A stretch of DNA of 64,000 nt. It comes from Rhizophagus clarus. Lineage: Eukaryota; Glomeromycota; Glomeromycetes; Glomerales; Glomeraceae. The notes under the pieces are model-generated. The model made no database searches, had not been told where the DNA came from, and was given only the letters and a program-made list of their open reading frames with translations. A program made the translations under genes and the position numbers. Position 1 is the first letter of the stretch. Each line of letters opens with the position of its first letter. Where the stretch lies: positions 868,001 through 932,000 of the forward strand of contig BLAL01000319.1 of NCBI GenBank assembly GCA_015698045.1, given 5' to 3'. Below, piece by piece: positions 61,596-64,000 of the stretch.

Positions 61596-61934
61596 AGATG
61601 TGATCTGTAATCTGAGGATTTGGATAATCTGCCCATCCATCCAATTCAGCACGGATTTGGATTGATCTGGATAGATTACAGATAATTCGTATAATCTGGT
61701 TTAATTATAAAAATTAATTTTTAATAAAAAATTTTAAAAAATTGAAAAACAAATTGAAAAAAAATTATTTCTTTATTAAAACAGATTGAAAAAATTAATT
61801 TTTGAAATAAAAAAACTGGTATATTTAATATATAAAAAACGCCAAAACATTTTTTATATTTAATTATCAGTTTCGGTATTTTTTTTGCAATTTTATATAT
61901 AAAAAAATGCCTAAAAATTGTTAGTTTCAGCATA
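61596..61934. other. spacer with GC-richer block
   Basis: 61610-61700 is a word-like repeat (GGATTTGGAT, AATCTG) with inverted segments. The rest is A/T runs. No gene was seen. Confidence 0.45.
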
Positions 61935-62110
61935 AAAATGCCGGAACCAATAGTTCTGACGCATTTACATGTAAAATAAAAAAAAATGCCGGAACTATTA
62001 GTTCTAGCGCATATATAATGTAAAAATAAAAAAAAATGCCGAAACTCACAGTTCCGGCGTTTTATATGTAATGTTGATTAAAAAACGCCGAAACTACAGT
62101 TCTGGCTTTA
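61935..62110. repeat. hairpin-forming GCCGGAACTA tandem repeat
   Basis: Four units of about 60 bp, each with GCCGGAACTATTAGTTCTGG or a close variant, a nearly perfect palindrome, separated by A/T runs. A related copy is at about 33220-33245. Confidence 0.75.
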
Positions 62111-62915
62111 ACAATTTTTTCATTATTAAAAATGATTATTAAAAACGATTGAGAAAATCATTTTTTTTAATATTATTAAAAACAATTAAGAAAATCATTT
62201 TTTTTAATATTATTAAAAACGATTAAGAAAAATCATTTTTTTATTACTTTATTATTAAAAACGATTAAGAAAAATCATTTTTTTTTAATATTTTTATTAA
62301 AAACGATCAAGAAAAATCATTTTTTTTTAATATTTTTATTAAAAACGATCAAGAAAAATCATTTTTTTTAATATTTTTATTAAAAATGATTTTTCTTAAT
62401 CGTTTTTGTTTTTAATATTTTTATTAAAAACGATTAAGAAAAATCATTTTTTTTAATATTTTTATTAAAAACGATTAAGAAAAATCATTTTTTTAATATT
62501 TTTATTAAAAACAATTAAGAAAAATTGTTTTTTTTATTACTTTATTATTAAAAACGATTAAAAAATCATTTTTTTATTACTTTATTATTAAAAACGATTA
62601 AGAAAATCATTTTTTTTAATATTTTTATTAAAAATGATTAAGAAAAATCATTTTTTTTATTATTTTTATTAAAAACGATTAAGAAAAATCATTTTTTTTA
62701 TTATTTTATTATTAAAAACAATTAAGAAAAATCATTTTTTTTATTACTTTATTATTAAAAATGATTAAGAAAATCATTTTTTTTAATATTTTTATTAAAA
62801 ACGATTAAGAAAAATCATTTTTTTATTACTTTATTATTAAAAATGATTAAGAAAATCGTTTTTTTAATATTTTTATTAAAAACGATTAAGAAAAATCACT
62901 TTTTTATTACTTTAC
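62111..62915. repeat. AT satellite related to 33260-36000
   Basis: Tandem TTATTAAAAACGATTAAGAA then AAATCATTTTTTTTAATAT units, 35-40 bp. One unit at 62380-62410 is inverted. It resumes at 63925-64000 beyond the window edge. Confidence 0.9.
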
Positions 62916-63029
62916 TAGCAGTTAAACCCATTGCTCCGCAACGTCACATAAATATATACGTGATATTACCGGTACAATGGTCAAGTCTAAAGTCTATAAA
63001 CGTGATTTTTTATGCAGTTTACTCTATGT

Positions 63030-63634
63030 AGTGCTCTGCATGAGCCAGCTCGAGCCGAGCTACAGTCTAGCTCGGTTCAGCTCACTTTAGCTCGAGCTGG
63101 TTCAAGCTTTATTATCAGAAAAATGTTTCACAACGTTTTTCATTAAAACAATTAAAAAAAGTGTTGCGAAACGTTTTTTTTAATTAAATTAATGTTGAAA
63201 ACTTTTTCGCAATGTTTTTCACAAACAATTAAAAAAAACGTTGCAAAATGTTTTTTTTTTAATTAAATTAATATTAACATTGAAAAACATTTTTGCAACG
63301 TATTAAAAAAATGTTGCGAAATGTTTTTTTTTAATTAAAATAATATTGAAAAATGGTTCGCAAAGTTTTTCACTAAAATAATTAAAAAAAATGTTGCAAA
63401 CCGTTTTAATTATTAAATGTATAATAGATCAAGCTGGCTTGCGAGGCAGCTTGAGCTTTTCGAGCTGAGCCCCATTATCAACTCGGCTTGGCTCAGTCGT
63501 CGAGCTCAATAACTGGCTCGAGCTTTTTTAAGCTGGCTCATGAGTCATCAAGCCATTTTAAACATGGCTCGGCTTGGCTCAGCTTGAACAGCTCAAGCTA
63601 GCTCGCGAGCTGGCTCGGCTCATGCGGAGCTTCA
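63030..63634. mobile_element. MULE-like non-autonomous element with 9-bp target duplication
   Basis: ACTCTATGT flanks the element on both sides (63021-63029 and 63635-63643). The ends carry long inverted GC-rich repeats (GCTCTGCATGAGCCAGCTC on the left, GCTCCGCATGAGCCGAGCC reversed on the right) around an AT core with AACGTTTTGCAACG words. A 9-bp target repeat is the hallmark of Mutator-like elements. No coding frame is present. Confidence 0.8.
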
Positions 63635-63643
63635 ACTCTATGT

Positions 63644-64000
63644 TACGGTTTATACTACTTTTGTTATATTTGTTGATTACTATTACTATTTATAACATAG
63701 TTCAAAAACATAAAATTTTTATAATGGTTCCAATTTACTGGTTTATAATTTATAATTACTGTTCAATTTTATATAAACGTTACATGTACACAAGTATAAA
63801 TTCGTAGTCTAAACGTTACGGATACACAGGTATAAATTGTAGTCTGAACGTTACGGGTACACAAATATAAATATGTAATCTAAACGTTACGGTAATACAG
63901 GAAAACAATTATTATATAGTAGATTATTAAAAATGATTAAGAAAATCGTTTTTCTTAATATTTTTATTAAAAATGATTAAGAAAAATCATTTTTTTTATT
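63644..64000. repeat. short tandem repeats at window end
   Basis: At 63775-63900 three to four copies of AAACGTTAC then GGTACACA...TATAAAT...GTAGTCT, about 40 bp each. From 63925 the AT satellite of the 62111 type begins again and runs out of the window. Confidence 0.6.

Overview
The window is extremely AT-rich eukaryotic DNA. It has short GT-AG introns, polyA-tailed non-LTR retrotransposons, many small inverted-repeat transposons and long AT satellites. The protein families present (BTB-BACK-TLDc, BTB-BACK with Sel1 repeats, a kinase with a GGFSKV loop and a DLG motif, F-box/LRR, small secreted Cys-rich proteins) are those expanded in arbuscular mycorrhizal fungi. I infer Rhizophagus irregularis or a close relative (Glomeromycotina). 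The species call rests on family content, not on a search.

Layout. 1-4643: two head-to-tail copies of one LINE separated by the same 17-bp target sequence. 4644-8292: palindromic AT satellite. 8293-30753: plus-strand cluster of BTB-BACK genes that end either in a TLDc domain or in Sel1 repeats. Three look intact (21685, 25283, 29264), two are lightly damaged, one is a decayed relic, and one is split by insertions and carries an internal inversion. 30754-39273: mostly AT satellites and GC-richer repeat ends. 39274-48209: one minus-strand protein kinase gene. 48386-49139: CACTA-like element. 49703-49955: Myb/SANT-like relic. 50504-51169: secreted Thr/Cys-rich protein. 52724-60776: a coiled-coil gene broken by two nested DNA transposons, one of them a 5.9-kb element with a decayed transposase. 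60901-61595: F-box/LRR pseudogene. 61720-64000: satellites and a MULE-like element.

The most unusual feature is the kinase gene. About 7.8 kb of what looks like a tandem AT repeat separates its start exon (48209-48188) from its kinase exons (40353-39274). On the minus strand nearly every ~100-bp unit reads acceptor AG, then 3 variable bases, then donor GTAAGT. The variable bases differ from unit to unit while the intron-like sequence is conserved. I could list 68 such candidate micro-exons: 62 of 3 nt, three of 6 nt, and one each of 9, 30 and 1 nt. Joined in order, in the phase set by the start exon, they give 82 codons without a stop and enter the kinase exon in frame. The other two frames contain 2 and at least 9 stops. 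The gene therefore appears to encode part of a protein about one codon per exon, with introns that are copies of one another. I know of no described gene of this kind. It has not been checked against RNA.
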